Shown: positions 35,733 to 49,300 of the stretch, piece after piece
Layout: each line of letters opens with the position of its first letter
How positions within the stretch are numbered: the first letter of the stretch is position 1
The notes under the pieces: model-generated
The model's database searches: none
What the model saw: the letters and a program-made list of their open reading frames with translations, nothing else
Told to the model about the DNA's origin: nothing
NCBI RefSeq assembly: GCF_901709675.1
Contig: NC_051099.1
Location: 1 to 64,000 of the forward strand
Source: Syngnathus acus
Lineage: Eukaryota > Chordata > Actinopteri > Syngnathiformes > Syngnathidae
Direction of reading: 5' to 3'
DNA length: 64,000 nt
Program-made: the position numbers and the translations under genes

Positions 35733-37152
35733 ACCCGCTTGCTTCCTGTGCTTATTCTTCTAAAGCCGCCTCCCCGTAGTGACGTGACCGCGGCGACAAT
35801 GCGCGGCGACGATGACCACAAACGAAGGCGTCGGCGGGACACTGAAAAGAAAAACTATAGTTAGCGACATAAACATTCTGATGCTAAGTAGCGGTGAGGC
35901 TAGCATTTCACTGCATTACCACACTGTCATCTTGATGCCGGACTGGCAGATAACTAAATGAGCATATTAATGCTAAGTGACCATGAGGTTGACGACGTCT
36001 CAGCTCAACTTTAACCAGTTGGGACATTAGTGTGCTGAGACCGAGTGCGGAGCTAATAAAGCAAATGCTATTGATCAGTGCGACAAGAGGTTAGCAACAT
36101 AAGCTAATGCTGTGAAACCTTGACACTACAACAGCTCTACAGTTAACTCACTGTATTACATGCCATTTGTGGGCAACATTAGCATTTTCAAGTTTTGCAA
36201 GCACTTGTGTGTTTTTCTTTTTATCACAGACCCTTCCTGATTGGTCTGCTGGTTGGCGCTTTGCAAAAGGCCACCAGCAATCGTGACGGTGATGCCAAAC
36301 ATGTAAATCATTTGGATTTTCTTCAGATTGTTTGTATCAAAAGTAAAATGAACAAAAACATGGTTAGCCGGCCCCCCTCCCTACCCCCTTCCTTTTTTTT
36401 TTCTTCTATCGGCAGCAAGTTAGTTATATGATCTCGCACACCCAGATAGCAGGATCCTTCATTGTGTTTGCTCTTTGGACACCACACCTCAACAGACATT
36501 GCATGACTTTTGTGTGCAGAAGACCTTTGTCTTTTGCTCCATTTTGCCTCTTGGCATATTCGTAAAAGTCACCATTGCTGGTGAGTGTTTGTAGCTGTGT
36601 GTCATGATTGTGTGTAGGTGTTTATCTAACGTGTTTCTTATGAGTGTTCACACGCAAGTGTAGGCGCGTGCCAGTGCATACGTGTGCGCGTGTGAATACA
36701 GCCACCTTGATTTGAAGCCTCGTTCGTGTGCTTGAAATCGGAAAATAGCGAGAGCGCCAAGGTTTGATCAGGACTTGCCGTGGCCTTTTGATATACCAGC
36801 TTACATGCTAACAAAGTGGGCGGAGCTTCCCCTGCCTGCCCACCATAAAGTTTTATTGAGGATGATGACAATAAAAGGTTTTCACCACGGAGACGCACCA
36901 ATGTTTACTTGCCTGACCTTTCTCTTTGTCTCTTACGCGCGCACATATGCTCACGCGGGCGGGCGGGCATGCATGCAGCTATGTACGCACATGCATAAAT
37001 TGTCAAACACACACACACGTATGCTCACACACATATGCACACAAGCTCACACGCAGGACAGGTGCAAAACAACCGGGACAAAATGGCTGCCTGCAAGCTG
37101 GCTTCGTGGCCTTGATGTAGAATTGGTTGTTTTGGCAATTCAAGATGGCGAC

Positions 37153-37216
<64 letters not shown>

Positions 37217-39190
37217 TGTGCACGTGCGTGCGTGCGTGCGTGCGTCTGACCTTAGTCCAGGCGATATGTCGTCCTCGGTTGGCACAAAATGATCATGTTC
37301 CTTGCTGACAGACGCCATCTCATCTTGGACGCTAACGCGGGCGCCGCTTGTTTGCCGCCCGCCACATTGTGTAGCCTTTGAGAACAAACACAAAGAGAAA
37401 GAACTCAGAATTATCAATGTGCTATACTTTCTTGCATCTATTTGGGCACATCTCCTTCACAATAGAGACAATATCTATGCACATTTATGAGGGATTCGTT
37501 AAAAAAAAAAAAAAAATCCTTCACAAGGACATTTCTGTGCAGCACAATTAGTACACACACGTTTTGTTTGTAATTATACACATTTAATGCATAATACATT
37601 TATTTGATATATAAGACACTTCATGAACATCCTGTGCACATTTCTACAAATTTACAGTATGTTCAAATTGCAAGCATGGCATCTTAATACATTTGGATCC
37701 TTGTCAGTCAATGCTGACATCTTTCTACACATTTCAAAACATTGATGATGTAGATCTAACTTTTGCCCATATTGTATATGCAAAAACATGAGTACATATT
37801 TATGAAATATTTGACATTTGTACAGATACGTTTGTAATGTATACATATTCAAAGAATATTAACATTCATGATACACATGATGGACATGCACAGTCGATGC
37901 AGTTATGACAGTTGGATACATCTATTACACGTATTCAATTCAGGACATACTCATACACACATTTATGACACACTTGTATGTATTGAGGACATTTATACAC
38001 ATTTATGACATGCTCTTTATGACATTTTTATGACACATTTACAACATAGTTATATCATCATGATTATTACTATGAAGCTATGTGGGTGTGACATCTTGTC
38101 ATTGTTGTTACCATGGTTATCGAGTAGACGAAAGATGAAAGAGAGAGAAAACCCAATATTAAATTCTATGAGAAAAAATGTCATTTGCTCTGGGGCCACA
38201 CCCACATGCTTGTAAAAGTTAATCATTTGACTACACACACACGCAGTACAGTCGCAGTTTTATGGTTGCTGCGGCAGAAGCTCACGCTGTGGGGGGAAAA
38301 AAGTGAGTTCTCGCATGTGGGTTCAAAGGTCATATCAACAGGAAGTCAGTGCAATGTAATATGTAAGCAAGCAGTGAGCACGAGTGCGATACGATTTATC
38401 ATGTATGCTTAATGTGTACGTTAGTAGAAATACTGTAATTGTACTGACATGTTTGACATGTAGCGTATTTAATCAGTATAAATATGCATGCATGTGCGTT
38501 CTACGTGTAGCATAACTAGTGTAACACAGTAGAAGAGAACACTACATTATGAACGTGAACGTAGTAGAATACTTGTGTTGACGCCCCCTATCGATTGTTG
38601 TCCTCACTACATGAACACGATTAGTGATTAAACGTTTGAAGAAAAATAGAGGCTCCACCACAAATGTATCTTGACAAATAGATTCATGTCTCTAACAAAA
38701 CCCTCGCATTTATGAAAATGAAATCAGGGCCCATTTGGCACGTGGAATCGAGGAGGTGTCGAAAATCTTGTGTCAATTCACTTTTAACATATTAAACGGT
38801 AAACGCCTAAATTCTACTCCAAATTAAGAATTGGCGTAAAGGCAGACGGCCAAAGTCAGAAATCCTGCGAACCTTGAGATTATTTCTTCACTGACTAATC
38901 TTCCGTAAACAAGCTAAGAGGCGCATCATGGTCATGTTAATGCTGATCGATCTACGCTTCCAACCGTAGGTGGCGGTAATGCGCCACCAACAGAAGACGA
39001 GCAAGAAGCTAATGCTGGCCGAGTCTCGCCGAGCTCGCGGAGATTAGCTGACACGAAGCCTGCGTCGGCTCGGCCGTCGTTCTGCCTTTCGTCCTCCCTT
39101 CCTTGGCCTTCCTTCTTCAGCTCTAGTCGAAGGTCCATTAAAGAGCAACAACACTCGTCGTCTTGGTCGTGTCGTGCGAGGGTTGAACGC
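35733..39190. other. Gene-free interval between cdx1 and rnasek
   Basis: No coding exons recognised. It contains a (TG)n microsatellite at 37157-37216, degenerate CA/GCGC repeats at 36905-37050, and an AT-rich part (37550-38060) with irregular ACATTTATGACA-like repeats. The 3' UTR of cdx1 must occupy the first part, but no clear AATAAA was placed (a candidate AATAAA lies at about 36055). The rnasek promoter lies at the right end and is TATA-less. Confidence 0.5.
37157..37216. repeat. (TG)n microsatellite
   Basis: About 29 TG units with minor interruptions, followed by GTGCGTGCGTGCGTGCG. Simple repeat only. Confidence 0.9.
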
Positions 39191-39195
39191 GAAGG

Positions 39196-40097
39196 ATGCC
39201 GTCGCTGCTCTTCTGCGGCCCTAAGATGGCCGCGTGCGGCATCGTTATCAGTATCTGGGGCGTCATCATGTTGGTGAGACGCACGCAACTTTCTCCTCTT
39301 ACGTTTTCTTTTTGTTTTGTCGTATGCTCTTTTCTATTAATGCCATTCGTTCGACTCCGGGTTGTAGACGAAGCCTTGGGCTTGTGACGTGATCACGTGA
39401 CCCCCGTCTTCACGTGACCTTTTGAGAACAGGAAATGGCAGAATGACGGCGCCAGTTTGGAAAAATGCCTCGGTGTCAAATCAGACCTTGAAAGTGGATG
39501 ATTGTGAAAGCATCCAAGTCGTGCTTTTTCTTGGCAAGTTTCGTTCAGACTGATGGGGCATATTGCTGACAATTCTGTCAATTGAGCAATTTCTTTTAAT
39601 GGCGAAGGAGAATCTATTCTCAAAGTCCTTGAATGGAACATTTAGCTGGGATTGCGATGCGATGAAAAGACAATTTTCCGGTGGCGTTGGGTCATTTTTT
39701 GGCCACGTTGTTTGTTTCAGGCCATGCTGGGAATCTTCTTCAGCGCCAAGTCGGCCGTGCTCATCGAGGACGTCCCGTTTACTGAGGAGGACATCCGCAA
39801 CGAGTCAGTGCCGCCTGCCCGCCCTCCTCCTCCACACTCCATTTCCATCCATATCTTGGGCGAGAAGTCTGCAATTGAGATGGGTGCGATGTGTCGGGAG
39901 CCCGTTAGGTCCGGCAACGGGAAGTGACGTCACTCCCTTTGTCTCTCCGCAGCAAACAGCCTCCTCAGAACATCTACGGTCTGTACAGCCAAGTGGGCAT
40001 CAACTGCTTCATCGCCGCCGCCATTTACGTGGCGGTGGGCGCCGTGGCGCTGTGCCAGGTTCGACTCAACAAGCGCCAGGAGTACATGGTGACCTAA
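39196..40097 (+). CDS. rnasek: Ribonuclease kappa (V-ATPase-associated membrane protein)
   Basis: Three exons, 39196-39273, 39721-39803 and 39953-40097, give 101 codons, close to the vertebrate RNase kappa length. [19 protein letters not shown] is the conserved N-terminus with the first membrane helix. [14 protein letters not shown] is the family's hallmark loop, and [20 protein letters not shown] begins the second helix. The tail [12 protein letters not shown] is conserved. RNASEK is a small two-helix protein associated with the V-ATPase and required for endocytic acidification; an endoribonuclease activity was reported for the insect protein. The splice phases (0, then 2) are consistent. 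An AATAAA at 40414-40419 ends the 3' UTR. Confidence 0.95.
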
Positions 40098-40413
40098 GAG
40101 GTTGGAGCGGGGGCGGGGCCGGCCAGTTGTCGCTGCCCCTTGGCGGGAGGAAGGAAGCCGTGTCATTTATTTCTGTGTTCATGTCGTCGCTGCTCTGTTG
40201 TGACCTCATCAGCGTTCCTCCCTCCCTCCGCCGTAGTAGAAACCTCTGACAGGAAGTGTGGATGTCAAAATAGAAGTTTTGTGTGAATATTAAAATGACA
40301 AAAGAGCCTTTGGCAATACATTTTGTTGCCAACGGTTTTAACCTTCTGGGCATGTGCTTCAAGTATTTATAATAGCAGTCGATAGCTGTAAATACTTGTG
40401 CAAACATTACAAA

Positions 40414-40419
40414 AATAAA
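40414..40419 (+). terminator. rnasek: rnasek poly(A) signal
   Basis: AATAAA about 320 bp past the rnasek stop codon, in an A-rich context. Confidence 0.6.
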
Positions 40420-40429
40420 AAGTTGATTT

Positions 40430-41120
40430 TGGTGCTCCTCAAGTCAATGTCCCAAAAGAGTAATCATTTGAATTTCAGATGAAAATTACAACTTTGAAGT
40501 CTCTCCACATACAGTGATATAGATACATATTTGAGAAACAGATAGGCATCAGAAACAAAATTGAACATTTTGTCTATTAATAATGACTCATTACTTAGGG
40601 TGGCATTGATAAGCTCATTAAACTTACTCTTTTGCTACTGTATCTCAATTGGTGTTTTAATTGACAGTTTCACTGTCTGTGCATTTCCCATTGCTAAATG
40701 TCTAGCAGCTGTTTTATAATGCACGATAGAAATAAAATTGTATTGTCAATTTCCTGAATAGGTTGAGATCAGATCAACGATCAATAAGGGTAGCTCATTT
40801 GGGTGTTGAATCACAACACCACATAAACGCCATTAGTGAAAATGAGTTTGTCCAGTCCAGAGCAGAAAAGGCAAGCTACGCTCTGCTGCCCTCTACTGAA
40901 GGTTCACCAGGACCAGCTGGTGCCAACCAAGTCAGTGTCGCTTTTTTTCATCCATCACGTCCAACTCAATGGGGTGAATTTTATTCTAGTTTTACATTTA
41001 CAACCAAAAAATCTCCACTCGCATTTTTTTTCTTATTCACATCAGTACATGACACGGCGAGTTTGTGTGTGTGGGGGGGGAGGGGGGTGGGGTGGGAGAG
41101 AGAAACGGTTTTTGCAGGTG
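40430..41120. other. Interval between rnasek and ndufa2 3' ends
   Basis: No gene seen. Non-coding AT-rich sequence; a minus-strand AATAAA at 40980-40985 is the likely poly(A) signal of ndufa2, about 140 bp beyond its stop. A G-run (GTGTGGGGGGGGAGGGGGG) lies at 41069-41090 within the ndufa2 3' UTR. Confidence 0.5.
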
Positions 41121-41122
41121 TC

Positions 41123-42905
41123 TCACGGCTTGGCCTGAGCCAGCGTGTGCAGACTTTGGGCCACCCGGTCAAGGGACATATTGTCCAGAGAGACGCTGCG
41201 CTCCTTCCCCAAATCTGTCGGTAGACACAGACAACAAGCCCGGCGTCAAAGCACTACTTTGGGGCAGAACCGACGAGCCGACTATAGGACTTGGCAAAAG
41301 CCGCACATAAACCGGCGCCATTCCGCGTTTGAGGCCTAATATGGATGCACTTTGCGCCAATGAGCACCCGATGTCAAACTATTACGAGAGAGCGAACGTT
41401 GCAAAATAGCCGTCCGGCTTTTTGCTTCCGCGGCGGGCTCCACAACTTGGGTGCTTTTCCACGTTTTCATTCACAAGGCAGCGGGCGACCGCGCCCTCTT
41501 TCTGAAAAGTCTGCCGAGGCCCTCGAGGCGGTGAAGATTCCCACACCTATGTGCAAACAGTGTTGGCGCTTGGAAAATTGGCAAAATATTGTGTATTTAT
41601 ATTTAAAATATCATAAACAATAACTGGCGACTACGGAAAACAAAGCCAAAATAGCAATATAACGTTTTTTGACTTTGTTGTATTAATTGTTATTATTGTT
41701 GTGTTTTTTTGTTGTTTTTTTTATAATACATCTGCCGATTAATCGGTTAACGGACTTTGAGTGAAACGAGTGACAGTTACAAAAGCACGCTGCCAATGAT
41801 TCCGCAAATCGTTACATCTAACAAAGGAATGTTCTCTCCCGCGATGCCTTGCGGCCACTCACCATAGCGGGCCCACAGCCGGGCTTCCACTCCGGAACAT
41901 TCTCTGATCAGGATGGGGAAGTCTGCGTTGGCTTGCTTGAGAGCCACGTAGTGCTGCTCCACAAAGTCTCTGGAAAGCAAAGACAGCGGTCACAATGCGC
42001 AAGGCACAACGTACGAGCAAGATGGACGATGACCTTTTGAGTGCAGCTTCATTTTTAGGTTTGAATTAAACAAACAAACATCACCGATATGTTTGATCGG
42101 TCTCAGAGCTTGCTCTCGGCTCGTACAACTTTGGAATCGGGCCGCAACTAAGGATGAATTGACCAACTTGTTAAATCCTTTGTCAATTCATTGAGGATGA
42201 TTTAGTTTCTGCTTTGGTCCACAGAGTGTCCGAAACAAATGGCAATTTCCAAAGTAGATTATTAGTCTGCTTTCAAACTTGGGGGAAAGGTTCCAAATCC
42301 GAGGATTCGGACAATTTTAAGTTTGATGTAGTTTGTCATCAACTCCTCGTCCTTGTAGCCAAATAATTGGTTAAGTGCTGCACCTCTTGCGGGGACGGGG
42401 ACCACTGGCCAGTTCACGAGGCTGTTTCACGCTCGCCCTTGCCAAGTCCAGTTCCAAGATCCAGACTGTCCCATTTGACGTGATCCGACCAACACACACA
42501 CTACACTGCTCTGCTCTATATCTCGTGCTCCAGTCGTGTTTTGGTAGGCCAGCTGGAGAATCTTTATGGCACTTGCACAACATGACATTTTCTAAATACT
42601 TTGAGTAACCGAAGAAAATCTATCGCATTGTCGCTCTAAAATGGCTCGCGGTTTGGAGGGTGGCGTCAACTTTGACGCTAGACTGGAGAGCCGCGGCTAG
42701 GCTAAGCTAGCTACTGAATGATAGCAGGTAGGTGAGGACAGCGGAACATTGGCTATTATGTCTCCGTGCAAACGTCGCCCGCGGGATGCGTGAGCTCTCA
42801 CCTGGTTCCCTTGCTGGCTGCGGACGTTTGGCAGACGTGAATTCGGATTTCACGGAGATTTTTGGACAACGCGGAGCCCAAACCTCGGACGACGGCGGCC
42901 GCCAT
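41123..42905 (-). CDS. ndufa2: NADH dehydrogenase (complex I) subunit NDUFA2
   Basis: Three exons, 42802-42905, 41863-41969 and 41123-41214, join in frame to 100 codons (human 99). The subunit has a thioredoxin-like fold and sits in the matrix arm N-module of complex [21 protein letters not shown] and [18 protein letters not shown] are the conserved core, including the Cys pair that can form a disulfide. The last exon ([20 protein letters not shown]) is less conserved but follows the family pattern of the C-terminal helix and was located by phase (G|AT) after CGACAG. The two introns are long for this window (832 and 648 bp). Next to it upstream lies adamts in the same orientation, so it does not share a bidirectional promoter. 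Confidence 0.95.
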
Positions 42906-42939
42906 TTTGGCCTAATGTGAAGCCCTATCCAAAGTCACC

Positions 42940-43045
42940 GGCTGCGTCCTACATGACGTAATTTCCGGTTACGCGGGCCGGGGAGGTGGAGCTTCCAGGG
43001 CTGCGAAGGACCGGCTGCATCCGACATGACGTAGTATTCCGTCAT
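42940..43045 (-). promoter_or_regulatory. ndufa2: ndufa2 promoter with duplicated CRE-like element
   Basis: Two copies of ACCGGCTGC(G/A)TCC(T/G)ACATGACGTA occur about 71 bp apart (about 42938 and 43010), each with a CRE/ATF half or full site (TGACGTA). A CCGGAA-type ETS/NRF-2 site (seen as ATTTCCGGTT) lies beside the first. ETS and CRE sites are usual in nuclear genes for respiratory-chain subunits. The placement 35-140 bp upstream of the ATG fits a core promoter. Confidence 0.45.
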
Positions 43046-43317
43046 CGTCAAGGTCTGAGTGTGCTGCGTACTGGGGGTGTAACGAAAACCGATTGGAATG
43101 GTAAATCGGTTTTGATTGATAAATTATGATGCATCAAAACTAAATCAAATCCTTCCACTTCAAAATGCACCATGCTGGAATTGCATTGCCCTCCCTCTCA
43201 AGAGACATATCCAATCATCTCTTTTCTTATAACTGTAGACTGTGTCAGGCTCTCCGTTGGCAGGGACTGAATAGAATTGATGATGATGTTATTGACTTGA
43301 GCAGGAAGGGTTGAGAC

Positions 43318-43323
43318 TTTATT
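43318..43323 (-). terminator. adamts poly(A) signal
   Basis: AATAAA on the minus strand, about 55 bp beyond the stop codon of the adamts gene. Confidence 0.7.
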
Positions 43324-43375
43324 GGACTGACAGAAACAAGCATGGCGAATGTCCGCCACTCTCCAGAAACGCGTC

Positions 43376-46300
43376 CTACAAGGCACCATGTTTTTGGCGG
43401 CGTCCGGGCCACCGCAGCTTCTCGTTCAAAAGCTCCTGGATGCGTTTGTTTTGCGTCCGCTCCCGAATGGGGCGACCCCGGGGCACAAAGCGGCTCTGCG
43501 AGGCCCTCGTCCCATCGCCGTCCAATCCCACAATGCCGTAGGTAACCTCGCCCCCCGAGTCCTTTGCCATCTTCGGAGACGTCGGCGGAAAGGGAGACCA
43601 ACGTTCGTCGGCGGTGGGGCTCTTCCTGCCGGGGGTGATGACATCATCTGTCGTCCTGAGGGGCGGAGTCAGGGACATTTGACCGGCGGCGGTTGCAGTG
43701 GCAACAGAGGTTACCATAGCAACAGTGGGCGTGGGCTCAGTGAGGAAAACCAGCGGCACGGGCGTCGGCGTGACCAGCTCGGCGGCGTCCCGGGAGGGGG
43801 CATATTCCTCGTCGTCGTAGTCCACGTAAATAAAGTCGGTGGTGCTGGGGGACGGAGTCATGGTCCAAGCACTGCTGGTGGGGGAGGGGCTTGGCTGTGG
43901 CGTCACTGAGGTGGACATGCTAAAAAAACAACACAAAGAGCATTATGAGCACGTAGAAACAAACACGTCGACACTTAAGAAGCTCACGTATCAATACGTT
44001 TGAAAGCTGACGATGCATATAAAGGTGCGTGATGGCAGCGTGCTGGCGGGTCACCTGAAGTTGCTGCAGGACTTGCAGCACATTTGTCTGTAGGCCACGT
44101 TGGCACAGTAGCGACTGAGCGACTCCATGCGACAAAACGCCGACCGGTCGCCACGGCAACGCTGCCCTGCAGATACAACCCACCCGCAAGCGTCATGACA
44201 GCCTAGCACAACTGGAAGAGCAACAGTGAGTGGAAAGAGTTTGCGCTACTTGAGGCGGTCTTAGCCGGCGCGCCGTCCGTATTGGATCTGGACAGCCACT
44301 GGACCATGAAGCTCTTCGGGTCACCTGCGGGAGAAAAACAAAATCGGAGTACCTATCAAAAATAGGTATCTGCTACTTTACAAAATATACTAGCGCAATT
44401 AAAAGTACAAAGGAGTGCTCCAAATTGTCACTCAGAAGTACCTGGGCTAGGATTTGACTTCCCACCTGTGATCAGGGAATAAATTCCACTTTGAAGTCAA
44501 GGTAGCGCCTGCGCACTTCCACGCCTGCACACGCTGCGCGACACGTCAGGCACGCTTACCGCCACAGGGTGGCGCACGACATGTGCGGTTCGCGATGGGC
44601 GGGACCAGGCTGCCGCAGTCCCCCGTAGAGCCTTCCGGAGAGCCTTCCGGAGAGCCTTCCGGAGAGCCTTCCGGAGAGCCATCGGGCCGCACGCAGGCCA
44701 CCCGACGCTCCTGCGTGCCGTTGCCGCAGATGACGGAACACTGCGACACAGAACCTGCGTCACCGCTACTAACCGTGAGCCCGCTTTCCCTGAGCCCGCC
44801 TTACCGGCGTCCAGGGCCCGGCCCGCCACACCGCTGGGCACAAGAAGCGGTTGCAGGGCCGCTTGGCGTCCGGCCGGCGGTCCTGGCAGAGTTCGCTGTT
44901 GACGGAAAGCCGCCGCCCGCCGACGGAGACCAGCTGGCAGCCCACCCAGCGACGCTGCCACCCGCTTTGGCCACAGGAGGCGCTGCATGCCTCCCAGCCT
45001 CCGGTCATCCAACTGATTGGTTGGGAGCAGAAAGGGCGTCCGTCGTGTGTACACAACGTGGCTCACCGAGTGTTTGGTGCTCTGACGAGTGTCTGACGTT
45101 GCTACGGTAACCACTGGAGCGTTCCCGCCAAGACCAGCGGAGCGACACCATTTGTGACCTTACCGTGGCGGGCTGCAGACGTCGAGGTTGCAACTGCGTG
45201 TGATAGCTCTCGGCTTGCTGATGTTGGAGCAGAAGGTTCTCTGAACCATCACCCCGTCGGCCTTCCGTCGGCATCCGAAGCGGGTGTACTGTTTCCCTGG
45301 CGAGCGGAGGAGGAGTCAAGCGGTGCTCCACATCCACGGCAAGCGGGTGGGGGCGAGCCCTGCTTTACCTCCGCCGCACGACTTGGAGCACACAGACCAC
45401 TGCTTGAGCGCCCACTCGTAAAAGATGGCGTCCTCCTGCACCAGGTTGGACTCCAGCGAAGAGCGCAGGTGGTCCTGGATCACAAACTTGTAAGACACCG
45501 TCACCTTGGCGTCGCCGTGGGAACGGAGCTGCCGGAGAGAGCGAAAGCGGTGTTTCTCAAGACGCCGCTAAACAGCGAGTGAACCCGTTGAGTAGCGGCA
45601 GCACTTTTTTCAACGCGCCCGAAAAGCGGCTGGCGCTTCTGCGCAACGTTGCGCTGAGCGCTCACCAGGATGACCACGCCGTACTTGAGGGGGCCCTCGG
45701 TCCGCACCGCCTCCTGCACCGCGCTGTGCGTGTACTGCCAGGCCACGCCCATCTCCACCAGCGTGCGGGACGTCGGCTCGGCGCCCTCGCCGTTCAGGAA
45801 CAGGCGACCGCTCTCCTGGTTCCTGAGCGCTGCGCAACCGAGAAACTCGGGGTGACCCGGGTGGCGGGACACGCGGGTCGGCCGGAGCTAAGGCGGCGCC
45901 TCCTCCTACCGATGACGTGAGGGGTCCTCCTGAACTCTTGCACCAGGAGGTGTCGCGCTCCTCGAGGAATCTCCAGGATCTTCAGGTAACCTAGGCCGCC
46001 GTATTATTTGTCCAGCGGTAGGCAAAGCGTGTGGAAATCCAAGACGAGAAAGCGCAAGCGTTAGGGCTACAAGCCAGCCGCACAAAGTAGGACGACACGG
46101 CTCGCGACCGATGACACGGTGTATGAAAAGCCACGCGTGCGTCCTGATACCATTGATATGATGGCTCAAACGACTGCTTTGTTTGCACAAGTATGCGCTT
46201 TCAGTCGATGGATGACTCCCCCGAGCAGGTGCTGGGTGGGCGGAGTCACCTGTTTTGTTGGCGCTGCGACTGAAGTTTCCCTTGATCACACGACAAGTGG

Positions 46301-49300
46301 AGCGATCTCCACCGCATACGCCGCAGCGGTCCTCCTGGCGGTCCGACGCGATCTCGCCGTCACATCCTACGTGCTGCCAGCGAAGGAGGAGGAATGCAGG
46401 TGAGGAAAGCGAGATGAGATGATGAGACGAGCAACCATCACCAGGAGCGTCACAAATAGGCACCTCACACTCTCCTCGGACGCACACGCTGTAGGCGTCG
46501 TCGTAGGAGCACAGCGTCCCGTCGTGCACCGCTCTCTTCATGGAAACCAGGGCCCCCGTCTCGTTGGAGCGACAGAACAGGTTGCATCGCTCGTCAGCTG
46601 ATGGAACGGAACGCAGCCGTCGAGTGAGACGGGAGGGAGGCAAAAAGCGTGCGAGAGAGAGAGAGACAGAGAAAGGCGTCACGACTTGGCCAATGAGAGC
46701 GGGCGATATGGTGTGGCCAACAGATCACGAGCGGGACGCGGGACATTTTGAGGGAGACATTTTCAGTCTGAGCAACCAAAAGTACATTTGCAGATGACTG
46801 CCTGATGACTTCAACATGTGGCAGGCAGGCAGGCAGGCAGGCAGGCTAGGCAGGCTAGGCATGCTCATCCAATTGTGTGCACATGTGCGTGTGTAGTTAC
46901 GGTCGCTGTGTTCCACAGGCAGCCAGTGATGTTTTTTTCCCTGGTATTCCAAAGCGTGGTCCCAGGCGCTACACTGCTCCGCCCTGAAACACACCACGTG
47001 TCAAGCCATTCCAGTACATTGTTTCCCCGCCGCCATGCCGAGCCACTGCAGTGGGGTTGCTTCATCGATTCCTTACAAGTTACTACTTTCATTATAGGTC
47101 CGTCCAACTCATGACACTCAAGTCCCTGGCGGTCATGAAATCATTCCCGTCATTCAACAATTTACATTCCAAGGCACCCAGAGTCAATCCAGACGTCAAG
47201 CGGTTTCAGGTCAGCTCATTGAGTCGGTAGCAATTAAGCAAAATCTTTTTGTCCCCGAGACAACCGCAGCAGCCGAGTTGCGCTCGAGTCAATACGGACA
47301 CGGAGAAATGAGAGGGCTCACCCCCTCGAGCCGAGCACACGGCCGTTTGACTCCACGGGGATCTTCTCGCTCACCTGAAGTCAGTCGTGGGCGGACACTG
47401 CTTTTGTTGGTTGCACAGTTGGAACTCGAAAGTGTTTCCAAAGCAGGCTCGCCCCCCGTTGGCCGGCCTGGACACAGCAACAGGAAGCGTCTACGTGTTC
47501 ATTCGGTCGGTCCCCGGAGCCCTCGTGGCTCCACTAGGATTGGACTAAAAGTCAAGTAGGAATTCCTTTGAGATACCCAGCTCACCATAAGGTGGGCGGT
47601 GCACCATACAGATCATCGGGAGTGATTCCCAACACAACCTCACTCACGCTGGACTATCGCAGCTCCTGGAGCGGATCCGGACGCCGCCCCCGCAGGTCCT
47701 GGAGCAGCCGGTGTAGGCGCTCCACGAGCTCCAGCCGCCGTCTTGTCTCAGGAGGTTCACCGTCAGTGTGATGCAGAAGCCTTTGAAGCAGTGCTGAGGA
47801 AGACGGACAGAGACGGACAGAGACGGACAGAGACGGACAGAGACGGACAGAGACGGACAGAGATGGGCGTCACGCAGACGGAGTCGTCGGGAGCGAGAGC
47901 AACGGCAGGGCGCCGGCCGAGCGGGGCGCTGCGCTCGCTCACCATGCCGGGTCCGCACGGCGTCCCGTCCAGAGGCGGACCTTTCGTGGATCTGCAGAAC
48001 AAAGGATGGTTGTAGTCGCTGCACCACAGCTGCTGGCAAGGCTGTGGGTTGGGATACTGACGGCAACAAACAAACACACCAGCATGGATCAACACTTAAG
48101 CGTGGACCAGCACCCTCCCTCCTCCTCCTCAGCAAAACAAACACAATGATACCAAAAGAAGTCAACAGAGACCTTGGAAAAAGGCGCAAGTCAAGACTTA
48201 CAGCGGTGCAACTTCCGTATCCTGGACCAAAATCAAAGTTGCACTGCTGCTCCATGGAGTACTCGAACCCTGGCAAAAGGGGCGGAGTCGGCCAATCAGG
48301 GCTGAACGGGTCGTCTCGGAGACAGTCGTACGTACTAACCGGGGAAAGACAAACACTTGTGACGCGGGGACGGAATGGGACGGACGGAGACAAGAAATGG
48401 GAAAAAGGAACTCAACAGAAAGGGAGGACAAGTGGACAGGGAGCAGGCAAAATAAAGTGGCGGGGCGGCCGGTGAACGGGAAGTGGAAAGGAAGGGGACC
48501 AGAAAGGGACAGACAAAGGCAAAAGTCTTACTGCAGGTACTTGTGCAGCTCGCTCCAGCTGCATCTGGACCAGTGGTAGCGGTAGAACGTGGCCTCCACT
48601 TGCGGCGACATGATGCTGCCCACGGACACGTCGTCGTCGCACTCGTTGGCTTCACCGTCGTGCTCCATTCCCAACCTGCGTGAGCGAGCGGCGACACGCT
48701 GCAGCAGCGAGGGCAAAGCGGCGGGCGGGCGGGCTGACGGACGGGGCGTCGCCCTTGTTTTTGCGCTTGCGTCTTTGTGTGCCTCACACGTGTCCGATTT
48801 CATGCGCTGCCACGAAAGCTGACGAGAAACCGTCCTCGAAGACCAGAACGCAGCTCTGGTGCATCTTGCACATCCCTGTGACAGGAGCGTAGCCTGCGCA
48901 CACGTAGCGCGACTATTAGCATAGGGAGCATTAGCGCCAGCAGTGCTCAAGCTTGTTTTAGCGCTTGGTCGTTGTAGGAGTGCTCACATAAGCATCATTT
49001 GTCTTCTGTTAGCAGTGTGCATTAGCACTGGCTCACTTTGTTGGCTCATATTAGCAAAGTAGGCTGGCGCTTAGCGCTAGGCAGTACCTAGCATGCCGGA
49101 GGGTCCAAACTCCCGTCTGCTCAGGTAGACCAGGTGGTCATGCTGCTGGTTGGGGTTTTGCTCCCTCTGCTGGATGTAAGACCAGCCGCATACGTTCTCC
49201 AGGCTTTTCTGGGCATTGCCCACCGAGATGAGCTCCTGGGACTAGAGGAATGACCTCTCGGTATCACAAGTATCCATGAGCCATCATATTTCTGGTACCT

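Noticed and set aside
41345-41623. Plus-strand 92-codon frame in ndufa2 intron 1-2 region
   Set aside because: No family match, no splice or poly(A) signals; lies within an ndufa2 intron.
44583-45110. 175-codon plus-strand frame
   Set aside because: Antisense shadow of GC-rich adamts TSR exons.
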